Assembly (NCBI GenBank): GCA_002270465.1
Contig: NQOF01000004.1
Coordinates: 1 to 64,000 of the forward strand
Direction: 5' to 3'
Origin: Blautia hominis
Lineage (GTDB): Bacteria > Bacillota > Clostridia > Lachnospirales > Lachnospiraceae
Length of the DNA stretch: 64,000 nucleotides
Below the pieces are notes generated by a model, which did no database searches, was not told the origin of the DNA, and saw only the letters and a list, made by a program, of their open reading frames with translations. Each line of letters begins with the position of its first letter. The stretch's first letter is position 1. Shown in pieces: positions 20,364-29,073 of this stretch. A program made the translations under genes and the position numbers.

Positions 20364-22118
20364 ATGGAAAATGAAGAGAGATGGGAAGCAGAGGCAAACC
20401 GTCTGGATATCCGGAACAGGATCAGGAACCTGATGTGGACGGTCAGCCAGGACTATGAGCTGGACATTGAGGTAGACCAGGAGGCCTGGCAGAAATCAAA
20501 ATACATTGCCTTTTATGATGCTGTACGGGATGGTGGATTTGCCCGGTATTTCAATGTGGAGGAGTATGAGGCTTACATAACAAAAAGAGTGTATGCGGGA
20601 TGGGAGCCTTCTGTACTCCTGGCGTTGGGAAGGCTGTGCATAGACTGTGCTGTTTATAAGAAGCTGGAAAAAGAGCGGCGCGGTGTGGCCTCCATACGGA
20701 GAAGAGCCATGAGGGATACGCTGGAAAAGGACGGCATGAGGCTTACACATACGGATTGGGGCCATGTGGAGGCTTGTTATCTGCGGTTTATGCTGGATGG
20801 GACAGAGGCGGATGAGAGGAATCAGGGATTGATCGGCCTTATAGGTACGCTGGAAGATGCGGAGCGTACTTCACAGATCACGGACTGCCTCAGCGCGGTA
20901 TATGAAAGGGCATACGCAAAGGGGTTTACGAAAAAGTTTAAAGGGCTCAGCCAGGAGCTTATGGATTCCGGCGAAGAGAATAAAGAGTATACGGATAAAG
21001 AATATCTGGATGAGGAATCTGAGGAGAGTCAGGATGAGCATAAGGTAAATCTTTTTACGGATGAGCTGATGGAGGAGGAAGATTTGGTGAGCCGGCACAA
21101 GGCAAATGTGATCGTGCTGGATGAGGAATCGTCCTCCCGGATGGAAGAGTATGTGGAACGTAATTATGGAAAGAGTTATCTTACCGTACAGGAACAGAAG
21201 CATCAGAACAGCCAGATATGCAGAGGAAATCATGAGGACAGCCGGCTGCATTTTACAGACGGTCTTCTGCACGGGAATCTGCAGGAGAGCGCGAAGGCGG
21301 AATATGTAAAAAAGGTCAGGGATGAAAACCTCAAAGTGCTGAATCTAAACCAAATGGTGACCAGACAGAATGTACAAATGTTGGCAAATACACTGAAACG
21401 GGCGCTTCTGACCAGAAATGAAAAGGAAGTGGTGTCCAGTGAGTATGGAAATATTTGTGCGCAAAAGCTTTGGAATCTGGGGCGCACAGACAACAGAAGG
21501 CTGTTTGAGCGGGAAATCATACGGGATAACACGGATTTTGTGGTGGAGGTATTAATTGATGCCAGCGGCTCCCAGCAGGGCAGACAGGCTCTTGTGGCGC
21601 TTCAGGGGTATATTATCAGTGAGGCACTGAGTATAGTCAGGATTCCCCAGAGGGTTATGGGGTTTTGTACATTTGGGGATTTCACCATCATGCAGCGGTT
21701 CAGGGATTATGAGGATGACAGGGCTGCAAATGAGAGGATCTTTGAGTTTTACGGGTCTGCCAATAACCGGGACGGGCTGGCTGTGCGGGCGGCAGCAGAT
21801 AGTCTGGAAAAACGTAAGGAAGAGAATAAGATATTGATCGTGCTCAGTGACGGACGTCCCAATGATGTGATCGCGGGAAGTCTGCGGGATAGGAAGAAAG
21901 AGGCTTATTGCACGGAGTTTGCCGTGAGGGATACCGCTACGGAGGTCCGGAAACTGAGGAATAAGAGGGTTGCGGTGCTTGGAGTTTTTGCGGGGGAGGA
22001 AGAGGATCTGCAGGCGGAGAAGAAGATATTTGGGAAGGATTTTGCTTATATACGGGATATTAGTAATTTTGCTAATGTGGTGGGGAGGTATCTGAAAAGG
22101 CAGCTGCTGGATGTGTAA
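20364..22118 (+). CDS. VWA-domain protein, partner of the MoxR-type ATPase
   Basis: A 584-aa cytoplasmic protein. The N-terminal two thirds are charged and helical, with an acidic stretch around residues 205-255. The C-terminal third is a von Willebrand A domain with an intact metal site: VVEVLIDASGSQQGRQ (DxSxS), the Thr-type segment in FCTFGDFTIM, and ILIVLSDGRPND. MoxR/VWA pairs remodel or insert metal into client enzymes; the client here is unknown. ATG 20364 with AAAGGAG 9 nt upstream is preferred over ATG 20355. Confidence 0.85.
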   Translation: MENEERWEAEANRLDIRNRIRNLMWTVSQDYELDIEVDQEAWQKSKYIAFYDAVRDGGFARYFNVEEYEAYITKRVYAGWEPSVLLALGRLCIDCAVYKKLEKERRGVASIRRRAMRDTLEKDGMRLTHTDWGHVEACYLRFMLDGTEADERNQGLIGLIGTLEDAERTSQITDCLSAVYERAYAKGFTKKFKGLSQELMDSGEENKEYTDKEYLDEESEESQDEHKVNLFTDELMEEEDLVSRHKANVIVLDEESSSRMEEYVERNYGKSYLTVQEQKHQNSQICRGNHEDSRLHFTDGLLHGNLQESAKAEYVKKVRDENLKVLNLNQMVTRQNVQMLANTLKRALLTRNEKEVVSSEYGNICAQKLWNLGRTDNRRLFEREIIRDNTDFVVEVLIDASGSQQGRQALVALQGYIISEALSIVRIPQRVMGFCTFGDFTIMQRFRDYEDDRAANERIFEFYGSANNRDGLAVRAAADSLEKRKEENKILIVLSDGRPNDVIAGSLRDRKKEAYCTEFAVRDTATEVRKLRNKRVAVLGVFAGEEEDLQAEKKIFGKDFAYIRDISNFANVVGRYLKRQLLDV

Positions 22119-22132
22119 AAGGGTAGCGGGTC

Positions 22133-22337
22133 TGAAGGAAGACCGTACGGAGCTGGGAGGAGAGGGCTGTCGGTGAGTGAAGCGTTCCGCTGCCAGGGAG
22201 CTAACCTGCTCCCAGTCACTAAATTCATCGGCAGTGGCCTCTTCATTAAGTGTCTGGGGCAGGTGGATCTCCCTGGCGCTCCTCTGTACATCACTCACCG
22301 ACAGCCCTCTCCTCCCGGCTCCGCCGGCCTTCCTTCA
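22133..22337. repeat. Long-armed palindromic element (family C), copy 1
   Basis: Outer arms of about 47 nt (from TGAAGGAAG to GTGAGTGA, and its near-complement TCACTCAC to CTTCCTTCA) enclose a core of about 110 nt shared with the copy at 30691. Inner stems include CCAGGGAG/CTCCCTGG. It fills most of the gap 22119-22455; the remainder (22340-22455) is G/T-rich with nothing recognisable. It directly follows the VWA gene and could terminate its transcript. Confidence 0.75.
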
Positions 22338-22455
22338 GCCCCTGGGGGTTGTGGCTGCGGGAGGTTGTGTGGTGGTGCTGCGGGTAGGTGGATGCGGGTA
22401 TGGGGAGAGGGATTGCGGCGGTAGGTTGTATGGTGCTGCGGGTATGGGGAATGTG

Positions 22456-23004
22456 TTAGTAGGTGGTTAGGGGGTGGGTTTTTAGGAAGGCTTGGGTGGT
22501 GGTGATGTTTTCGGTTAGGACGGCGTGGTAGACGTCCATGCTGGTGTATTTATCGTAGTGGTAGAGACCTTTGGTTAGGAGGTCTTTTTTTATTGTTGTG
22601 ATTGCGGTTTTTAGGGTGGGATTTTGGTGGCAGCGGGTGGTTATGGTGTCGCAGTAGGCCTCGGCTTTGGTGATGGTTTCCCGGTCGAAGAACCAGAGGT
22701 CAAAGTTCCAGAGTTCGTCCATGAGGATGGCGTGAAAGCCGTGGAACCAGACGGTTTTGCCTTCGTCGTTGACTTCTTCACGGGCCTCGTACCAGGTGGG
22801 GCGGAAGGTTTTTAGGATATAGTTTGTAAGTGTGTGGAGTTTTTCCAGGGTCATGGAATTGTTTAGGATGTCGATGTCCAGGTCGTTGTAGACCATCATG
22901 TCCATGCGGTAGCTGCCGATTGGGTGGGGTTCACCGTAGGTTTTCAGCTCTTCGTAGAGTCCGGTTTTGTAGAGGATTTTGTCGGCTTTTTCTTTTATTG
23001 TCAT
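22456..23004 (-). CDS. Nucleotidyltransferase-like protein
   Basis: A 182-aa protein with GSYRMDMMVYNDLDIDIL near residues 28-45, resembling the GS...DxD metal-binding signature of the polymerase-beta nucleotidyltransferase fold. The rest includes an aromatic segment FHAILMDELWNFDLWFFDRE. Function and substrate are unknown. ATG 23004 has GGAGA in front; the ATG at 23016 does not. The coding strand is C/A rich and G poor, unlike its neighbours, and its gene pair stands alone on the minus strand, so acquisition by transfer is possible. Confidence 0.65.
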   Translation of the reverse strand: MTIKEKADKILYKTGLYEELKTYGEPHPIGSYRMDMMVYNDLDIDILNNSMTLEKLHTLTNYILKTFRPTWYEAREEVNDEGKTVWFHGFHAILMDELWNFDLWFFDRETITKAEAYCDTITTRCHQNPTLKTAITTIKKDLLTKGLYHYDKYTSMDVYHAVLTENITTTQAFLKTHPLTTY

Positions 23005-23037
23005 GTTTGTCTCCATTGGGTATGAGGTAGTGCAGGG

Positions 23038-23394
23038 TTAAAGGTTGTGGGTGGTGAAGTAGGCACGGAAGCGTATGGCGTCGTCCAGGGTGTGGTGCCA
23101 GGCGTATTTTTTTAGGTCAATGGTGTGCTCCGGGGTTACAGGGATGCCTTCTTTTTCTAAGAGGGATTCCTGGGTGTCCGGGTACGTGAAGGAGGCTGAA
23201 CCTGAGAGGTAACCTTTGTGGTTGACTATGCGGTGGGCAGGTATGTCCGGGGATGTGAGTTTTTTGTTGAGGGCATAACCTACCTGACGGGAATGGGAGG
23301 GCATGCCGCATAATAGGGCAATCTGTCCGTAGGTGGCAGCTCTGCCCCGGGGGATTTGTTTACATACATATTCTACTCGTTTGTAAAAGTCCAT
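23038..23394 (-). CDS. Alkyltransferase-like (ATL/MGMT-type) protein
   Basis: A 118-aa protein of the O6-alkylguanine methyltransferase DNA-binding domain family: YKRVEYVCKQIPRGRAATYG, SRQVGYALNK (Arg finger region), then DIPAHRIVNHKGYLSG. The active-site Cys of true methyltransferases (PCHR) is Ala here (PAHR). ATL proteins lacking this Cys bind alkylated guanine and recruit nucleotide excision repair instead of removing the alkyl group. AAGGAAAGG precedes the ATG at 23394. It is 33 bp upstream of the nucleotidyltransferase-like gene, likely cotranscribed. Confidence 0.85.
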   Translation of the reverse strand: MDFYKRVEYVCKQIPRGRAATYGQIALLCGMPSHSRQVGYALNKKLTSPDIPAHRIVNHKGYLSGSASFTYPDTQESLLEKEGIPVTPEHTIDLKKYAWHHTLDDAIRFRAYFTTHNL

Positions 23395-23857
23395 GGTGTG
23401 CCTTTCCTTGGGGATCGCATTGGTTTTTTTTGAGCATACGATAATTTGGGGAAAATGTCAATGAGGGGGATGGCATCCTGATGCGGCAAATCCGGAGAAA
23501 TGAGAAGCGTGTGGGATGTTGTAGGGGAATTGTCGGAGAGGGAGAAGTATTATGGTATTTTGTATAAATGTGTGAGTTTTTGGTATTTGGATGAAAAAGG
23601 TCTGGTAATGTTTCACAGAAAAATCACAGTCTTACCTAATTTTTATCACAATTAGTAAATAAAATTAGAAAGTCATAAGTAATGATTCAGTAAGCCGGTG
23701 CATTTGCTTTGCTGACTGTAAGAAAGTAAAAATATCCCGCAGCAAGCATGATTCCATGGCGGAAAGTGATCGCTTTATGGAGTTTTGCAGGTAACTGTGA
23801 AGGTGCTGAATTGTTATTATAAGATTATAGAAGCACAAAATTAAAGGAGGGAACATT
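23395..23857. other. Intergenic stretch, divergent promoter region
   Basis: A 463-bp gap between divergent genes. It is AT rich in 23560-23680 and must hold promoters for both sides, but I see no convincing -35/-10 pair. A 27-bp stretch at 23791-23817 resembles the two ends of the family B element but lacks a target duplication. Confidence 0.4.
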
Positions 23858-24820
23858 TTGATCGAAGTTAGGAATCTGGTTAAGAAGTACGGAAATCATG
23901 TGGCTGTAGACCATCTGGATTTTACTGTGGAGAAAGGTAAGATTTACGGGTTTCTGGGGCCGAATGGAGCGGGAAAGTCCACTACCATGAACATGATCAC
24001 AGGTTATATTGCGTCCACGGAGGGAGAGATCCTGATCGACGGGCACAATATTCTGGAGGAACCGGAAAAGGCTAAAAAGTGTATTGGTTATCTGCCTGAA
24101 CTGCCGCCTTTATATCAGGATATGACTGTTATGGAGTACCTGAAATTTGTTGCGGAGCTGAAATCTATTCCGAAAGCAGAGATAGAAAAGAACATATCTG
24201 AAGTTATGTCAACTACAAAGCTGGACGAAATGAAAAACAGGCTGATAAAAAACCTGTCCAAGGGGTACAAGCAGAGAGTTGGACTGGCCCAGGCGCTTTT
24301 GGGATATCCGGAAATTATAATTTTGGATGAACCTACCGTGGGTCTTGACCCTAAGCAGATCATTGAGATCAGAGATCTCATCAAAAGTTTGGGTGAAAAA
24401 CATACCGTTATCCTCAGTTCACATATCCTATCAGAGGTTAGCGCTGTATGTGACTATGTGCTGATCATTGATCATGGAAGACTGGTTGCCAGTGATTCAC
24501 CGGAAAATCTAAGTAAAGTCATGACGGGGGCAAACTCTCTGGAACTTACGGTAAAGGGACCTGAGGAGGAGATCAGAAAGGCACTGGATGTTGTAGAAAA
24601 TATTGAGGAGCTTATTTATCACGAATCCATGGTTGAAAATGCCTGTGACTTTACTGTCAAAATAGCAGGGGACCGGGATGTGAGGGAAAATATCTTCTTT
24701 GCTTTGGCAGAAGCAAAGTATCCCATCTTAAAGATGCAGTCAACGAATATGACACTGGAAGAGGTATTCTTAAAACTGACAGATAGCGGGGAGGAAAAAG
24801 AAGATGCTGGCAATCTATAA
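23858..24820 (+). CDS. ABC transporter ATP-binding protein (GldA-like)
   Basis: A 320-aa ATPase of an ABC-2 type exporter. Walker A is GPNGAGKST, the signature is LSKGYKQRVGLAQ, Walker B is IIILDEPTVGLD and the H-loop is LSSHIL. A C-terminal extension of about 90 residues follows. The start is TTG 23858, with AAGGAGG 8 nt upstream. It is the first gene of a four-gene unit whose layout (ATPase, permease, GldG-type protein, DUF4340 protein) resembles Gld-type systems; in non-gliding Firmicutes their cargo is unknown. Confidence 0.9.
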   Translation: MIEVRNLVKKYGNHVAVDHLDFTVEKGKIYGFLGPNGAGKSTTMNMITGYIASTEGEILIDGHNILEEPEKAKKCIGYLPELPPLYQDMTVMEYLKFVAELKSIPKAEIEKNISEVMSTTKLDEMKNRLIKNLSKGYKQRVGLAQALLGYPEIIILDEPTVGLDPKQIIEIRDLIKSLGEKHTVILSSHILSEVSAVCDYVLIIDHGRLVASDSPENLSKVMTGANSLELTVKGPEEEIRKALDVVENIEELIYHESMVENACDFTVKIAGDRDVRENIFFALAEAKYPILKMQSTNMTLEEVFLKLTDSGEEKEDAGNL

Positions 24821-25667
24821 AAAAGAAGTGAAGAGTTATCTTACGTCCATGGTTGGTTATGTGTTCATGGCATTTATATTATTAATATTAGGGATTTATT
24901 TCACTGCATATAACTTAAACTATGCAACACCTGATTTTGGAACTACTTTAAGTTCTGTTACCTTTACATTTCTGATTATTACTCCGGTTCTGACTATGAG
25001 AATACTGGCGGAGGAAAAGAAAAATAAGACAGACCAGCTTTTGTTTACTTCACCGGTAGCGGTTTGGAAAATCGTTCTCGGAAAGTACCTGGGTATGATA
25101 ACGATCTATGTTATCCCTGTTATCATTGCCGCTTGTTATCCTCTCATTATGGGTAAATACGGTACGGTGTCTTACCCCATGGCCTATACGGCTGTTATCG
25201 GTTTTTTCTTTCTTGGATGTGCCAATATTGCAGTAGGGCTTTTCCTGTCCTCTGTTACAGAGAGCCAGGTGATCGCAGCGGTTTTGACTTTTGGTGTTCT
25301 TTTCTGCAGCTATGTGATGAATGGTATTGAGTCCTTCTTTTCTCAGACTGCAGTCAGCTCCATGCTGGCATTTGTGGTGATTGCGCTTGTGATTGCATTT
25401 ATTGTATATCAGATGACAAGGGATGCAATCCTCACAGGAGTAGTAGGTGTTATTTTGGTAGGGATCACGCTGGTCCTGTATTTTGTAAAATCATCACTTT
25501 TTGAGGGCGCTATTCAAAAGTTATTGGATTTGTTGGCAATTGCAAATCATTTTGATAACTTTGTAGGCGGTATACTGGATGTGACAGGAATCGTATATAT
25601 GCTTTCCGTAATATGCATTTTTGTATTTCTGACAATTCAATCCATACAAAAACGGCGTTGGAGCTGA
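24804..25667 (+). CDS. ABC-2 type permease (GldF-like)
   Basis: A 287-aa membrane protein with about six hydrophobic helices, for example SMVGYVFMAFILLILGIYFT and YVIPVIIAACYPLIM. It contains the ABC-2 motif MRILAEEKKNKTDQLLFTSP, typical of this subgroup. It overlaps the ATPase gene by 17 nt, so the two are translationally coupled. Confidence 0.9.
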   Translation: MLAIYKKEVKSYLTSMVGYVFMAFILLILGIYFTAYNLNYATPDFGTTLSSVTFTFLIITPVLTMRILAEEKKNKTDQLLFTSPVAVWKIVLGKYLGMITIYVIPVIIAACYPLIMGKYGTVSYPMAYTAVIGFFFLGCANIAVGLFLSSVTESQVIAAVLTFGVLFCSYVMNGIESFFSQTAVSSMLAFVVIALVIAFIVYQMTRDAILTGVVGVILVGITLVLYFVKSSLFEGAIQKLLDLLAIANHFDNFVGGILDVTGIVYMLSVICIFVFLTIQSIQKRRWS

Positions 25668-25700
25668 TTTTGGAGGTCGAAGAAAGGAGAAAATGCAGAT

Positions 25701-27200
25701 ATGAAAGAATCAAAAGATAATATTAGTAAGAAAAAAATTGATATTAAGAAAATTATTAGTAATAGTAAAGAAAACAGACGAAAAAACAAGAAAAATCTGA
25801 GGCATGGAACGTACAGTATGGGGGTTGTTGCGGTTTTCGTGGCAATTTTGGTAGTTGTAAATTTGCTGATACAGGAACTGCCCTCAAAATTCAGGGAAAT
25901 AGATTTAAGCACACAGAAAATGTACAGCATCGGAGATCAGACAAAAAAGCTGTTAAAAAATTTGGATAAGGACGTCACCCTATATTATATAGCACAGAAC
26001 GGCTCTGAGAGCAGCGATATCGAAAAACTGCTGGAGCGCTACGAGGAAAGCAGTGACCATGTAAAAGTAGAGAAAAAGGACCCCGCTGTCAATCCTAAAT
26101 TTACTTCCCAGTACACCACAGAAGGGGTAAACAACAACAGTGTTATTGTGGTTTCCGGTGATAAAAATAAAGTGGTGGATTATAACTCTATGTATGAGAC
26201 ATCTGTAAATTATCAGACGTATTCAAGTGAGGTGACCGGCTTTGACGGGGAAGGACAGCTCACCAGTGCGATCAATTATGTAACATCTGATAATATGCCT
26301 GTAATGTATACCTTAGAAGGTCATGATGAATCAACAATGAGTGATTCTCTGAAGGATATGATACAAAAGGCGAATATTGATATTCAATCCTTGAATCTGC
26401 TTACAATGGATACTGTTCCGGAAGATGCAGACTGTCTGTTTATATTTGCACCTGCAAAAGATATTTCGGAGGATGAGGCACAGAAAATCATATCCTATCT
26501 TGAAAATGGCGGCAAAGCTTTGATCGTATCCAATTATACAGGTGATGAGATGCCGAATTTTGCCTCAGTTTTGGAAAATTACGGTGTGAAAACCGTGGAC
26601 GGCATCATACTGGAGTCTGATACCAATCACTATATCTCTCAAAACCCGTCCTATTTACTTCCGAATATAGAAAGTAATGAAATTACCTCTAATCTTTCTT
26701 CCGGAAGCCGTTATATCCTGATGCCTCTGGCCCAGGGAATTGAAACTGTGGATAATTATAGGGATAGTCTGACCATACAAAACATTTTAACCACATCAGA
26801 CAGTGCATACAGCAAAGTAAATGTGGAAAATATGCAAACTATGGAGAAAGAAAGCGAAGACATTGATGGACCTTTTAATGTTGGTGTAGCGATCAGCGAG
26901 GATCTGGAAGATGATAAACAAACCCAGATTGTATACTATTCCTCGGAGGCACTCTTTAATGATAGTATGGACGCAATGGTGTCAGGTGCAAACTTTGAAC
27001 TGGTCTCTGCCTCTGTCAACTGGATGTGTGCAAACGAAGAGGGAAGCGCAATTTCTATTCCAAGCAAGAGCTTAGATACCACTACTTTGACTATACCTGC
27101 AGCGGATGCCAGCTTCTGGAGCATATTTGTTATGGCAATAGTACCGGCATTTTTAGTGATCTTAGGCGGCGGAATCTGGATGAAGAGGAGAAAACAGTAA
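25701..27200 (+). CDS. GldG-type ABC-associated membrane protein
   Basis: A 499-aa protein. The N-terminus is Lys rich and cytoplasmic, followed by a helix GVVAVFVAILVVVNLLIQEL. A large external domain (residues 65-470) begins with the family feature FREIDLSTQKMYSIGDQTKK and contains VMYTLEGHDES. A C-terminal helix ASFWSIFVMAIVPAFLVILG and a short basic tail end it. The family accompanies ABC-2 permeases of Gld type. Role in transport is inferred from context only. Confidence 0.85.
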   Translation: MKESKDNISKKKIDIKKIISNSKENRRKNKKNLRHGTYSMGVVAVFVAILVVVNLLIQELPSKFREIDLSTQKMYSIGDQTKKLLKNLDKDVTLYYIAQNGSESSDIEKLLERYEESSDHVKVEKKDPAVNPKFTSQYTTEGVNNNSVIVVSGDKNKVVDYNSMYETSVNYQTYSSEVTGFDGEGQLTSAINYVTSDNMPVMYTLEGHDESTMSDSLKDMIQKANIDIQSLNLLTMDTVPEDADCLFIFAPAKDISEDEAQKIISYLENGGKALIVSNYTGDEMPNFASVLENYGVKTVDGIILESDTNHYISQNPSYLLPNIESNEITSNLSSGSRYILMPLAQGIETVDNYRDSLTIQNILTTSDSAYSKVNVENMQTMEKESEDIDGPFNVGVAISEDLEDDKQTQIVYYSSEALFNDSMDAMVSGANFELVSASVNWMCANEEGSAISIPSKSLDTTTLTIPAADASFWSIFVMAIVPAFLVILGGGIWMKRRKQ

Positions 27201-28784
27201 ATGAAGAAAAAAAATACAGCACTAATTGCAGGCATAGTAGTATTGGCATTGCTGCTGGTGTTTTATATAGTTCTTCATAACAGCAGCAAAAAGGATAGTG
27301 GGGATACAGAGGAATCAACAGAGACAGCGTTTGAAATTGACGTGAATGATCTCAGCCAGGCAGTGTTCAAAACCGGTGATACAGATTATACATTTACAAA
27401 AACAGATGACACCTGGAAGTATGATGCAGATGAAACCTTCCCTCTGGATCAGTCGGCATTTGAAGAAATTATAAATAAATTTGAAAAAATAGCTGCTGAC
27501 AGAATCCTGGAAGAACCGGAAGATATAGGGGAATACGGTTTAGACAGCCCTGCAGTCACTGTGAATCTTAAAGATAAAGATGGAAATGAGCAAACGCTTC
27601 AGTTTGGGGATACAAATTCCGTAACAAGCAGCAGTTATATGACAGTAAATGAAGATAATAAAAAAGTTTATATGGTTTCTTCAACTATTGTTACCGCCTT
27701 GCAGTTCAATATCAGTGATTTAGCAGAAAAAGAAGCTTTTCCAACCATATCAAATATCACAGGTGTATCAATTGACAAAGATGGCCAGACATTTACTGTG
27801 ACTAAAGACAGCAGTTCCAGTACAGGATGGGCTGTAACAAATTGGGATGGAACAAAAAAAGATGCGGGAAGTTCCCAGGTTTCTGAGTTTACCAATCCTA
27901 TAACAAGTATGTCCTGGTCAGAGTTTATAACTCAAAACACCGATGATTTAAGCCAGTATGGGTTGGATAACCCCATAGTTATGACTATAGATTATCAAGT
28001 TACAGAGACTAAATCTTCTGATGATGCTGAAAAGGATAGTGCAGATACTGACTCTGACAATGAAACAGGAGATGACGGTGCCAACACGGACTCAAACAGT
28101 GACTCAGAAAATAATTCGGATACAGAAGAAAAAATAACGGTTGATAAACAGGAAATCCTGTTAATAGGAAGTCAGAAAGAAGATGGCAGCTATTATGCAA
28201 AACTTCAAAGCCAGTCAGGTGTTTACACATTAAGTTGTTCTACCGTTGAAGCCTTTTTAAATGCACAGGTAAATCAATTCCTAAGTACCTATGTTTCAGA
28301 TTATATATTTGCTGACTTAGATCAAGTTACTATAGAAAAAGACGGAAATACTTATGAATTTACCAAAAAAACAGAAGAACAGCCAGTAGAGGATGACAGT
28401 AAAAAAGATAACAAAGATGAAAATAAAGATGATAAGGAGGATACTGATTCAGAAAAAAAAGAAACCACCACGGTTACAACCTACTATATGAACGGAAACG
28501 AAATAGAATTAGATGATTTTTCTCAGTTCTACAGTTTGATCAGCAGCATGGAATGCCAAGAGTGGTTAGACACAGTGCCAGATACAGAAAACACACCCGA
28601 AATGAAAGTCCACTTCTTCAAAGAAAATGGTGTTGATGTTACAGTCGAGTATTATGCATATGATTCCAATTTTTATCTTGTTAAAGACAGCAAAGGAAAT
28701 GCATCGTTAGTTAACAAAATGAAAGTAAAAGAACTGACAGAAGCATTCGATGCGTTTTTAGAAAAGCAAAATAAAGAATCATGA
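27201..28784 (+). CDS. DUF4340-type membrane-anchored protein
   Basis: A 527-aa protein starting at the base after the previous stop codon. One N-terminal helix (TALIAGIVVLALLLVFYIVL) anchors a long extracellular region with repeated DUF4340-like modules, for example FKTGDTDYTFTKTDDTWKYD and GVSIDKDGQTFTVTKDSS. Two Asp/Ser/Glu/Lys-rich low-complexity inserts lie near residues 270-310 and 395-425. It completes the Gld-type operon. The molecular role is unknown. Confidence 0.8.
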   Translation: MKKKNTALIAGIVVLALLLVFYIVLHNSSKKDSGDTEESTETAFEIDVNDLSQAVFKTGDTDYTFTKTDDTWKYDADETFPLDQSAFEEIINKFEKIAADRILEEPEDIGEYGLDSPAVTVNLKDKDGNEQTLQFGDTNSVTSSSYMTVNEDNKKVYMVSSTIVTALQFNISDLAEKEAFPTISNITGVSIDKDGQTFTVTKDSSSSTGWAVTNWDGTKKDAGSSQVSEFTNPITSMSWSEFITQNTDDLSQYGLDNPIVMTIDYQVTETKSSDDAEKDSADTDSDNETGDDGANTDSNSDSENNSDTEEKITVDKQEILLIGSQKEDGSYYAKLQSQSGVYTLSCSTVEAFLNAQVNQFLSTYVSDYIFADLDQVTIEKDGNTYEFTKKTEEQPVEDDSKKDNKDENKDDKEDTDSEKKETTTVTTYYMNGNEIELDDFSQFYSLISSMECQEWLDTVPDTENTPEMKVHFFKENGVDVTVEYYAYDSNFYLVKDSKGNASLVNKMKVKELTEAFDAFLEKQNKES

Positions 28785-28831
28785 TCAACATCTATAAATC
28801 ATTGCACAATAACTTATTTATAAAATAATAG

Positions 28832-28970
28832 GTAACTGTTCCGTATTCTCACAGTTACAGGCAAAAACCTATGCAGAATCGCCTTTGGCAATGGGATTTT
28901 TGCTTGGCCGTGGTATAGTGTACTTTCTTACGGTCAGCGCAGTGAATGCACAGACCTACTGAATAGTTAC
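28832..28970. mobile_element. Family B non-autonomous element (139 bp), 28.8 kb
   Basis: It begins GTAACTGTTCCG and ends CTGAATAGTTAC, with the family block ACGGTCAGCGCAGTGAATGC. It is flanked by a perfect 8-bp duplication, AATAATAG. The left 27 bp are themselves a palindrome (GTAACTGT ... ACAGTTAC). Confidence 0.9.
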
Positions 28971-29013
28971 AATAATAGAAACCAATCATTATCATTTTTC
29001 TATTATCATGAAT

Positions 29014-29055
29014 AAAAGGGAGAACTGCGATATCTATATCACTGTTCTCCCTTTT
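29014..29055. terminator. Bidirectional terminator between convergent genes
   Basis: AAAAGGGAGAAC ... GTTCTCCCTTTT is a perfect 12-bp inverted repeat with an 18-nt loop, with A/T tracts on both sides. It can end both the rightward Gld-type operon and the leftward hydrolase gene. Confidence 0.8.
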
Positions 29056-29056
29056 A

Positions 29057-29072
29057 TGTTTCACGTGAAACA
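29057..29072. promoter_or_regulatory. parS: parS site 1
   Basis: TGTTTCACGTGAAACA, an exact match to the 16-bp ParB-binding palindrome. It lies 1 bp beyond the stop of the hydrolase gene and 2.1 kb before parA. Confidence 0.95.
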
Positions 29073-29073
29073 T

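Noticed and set aside
22173-22470. Two overlapping plus-strand frames over the family C element
   Set aside because: They cross the palindrome and the G-rich tail, and the other copy of the element encodes a different product in its frames, so protein coding is not conserved.
23791-23817. 27-bp sequence with family B-like ends (GTAACTGT ... CTGAATTGTTAT)
   Set aside because: The 8-bp flanks TTTTGCAG and TATAAGAT do not match and the core block is absent.
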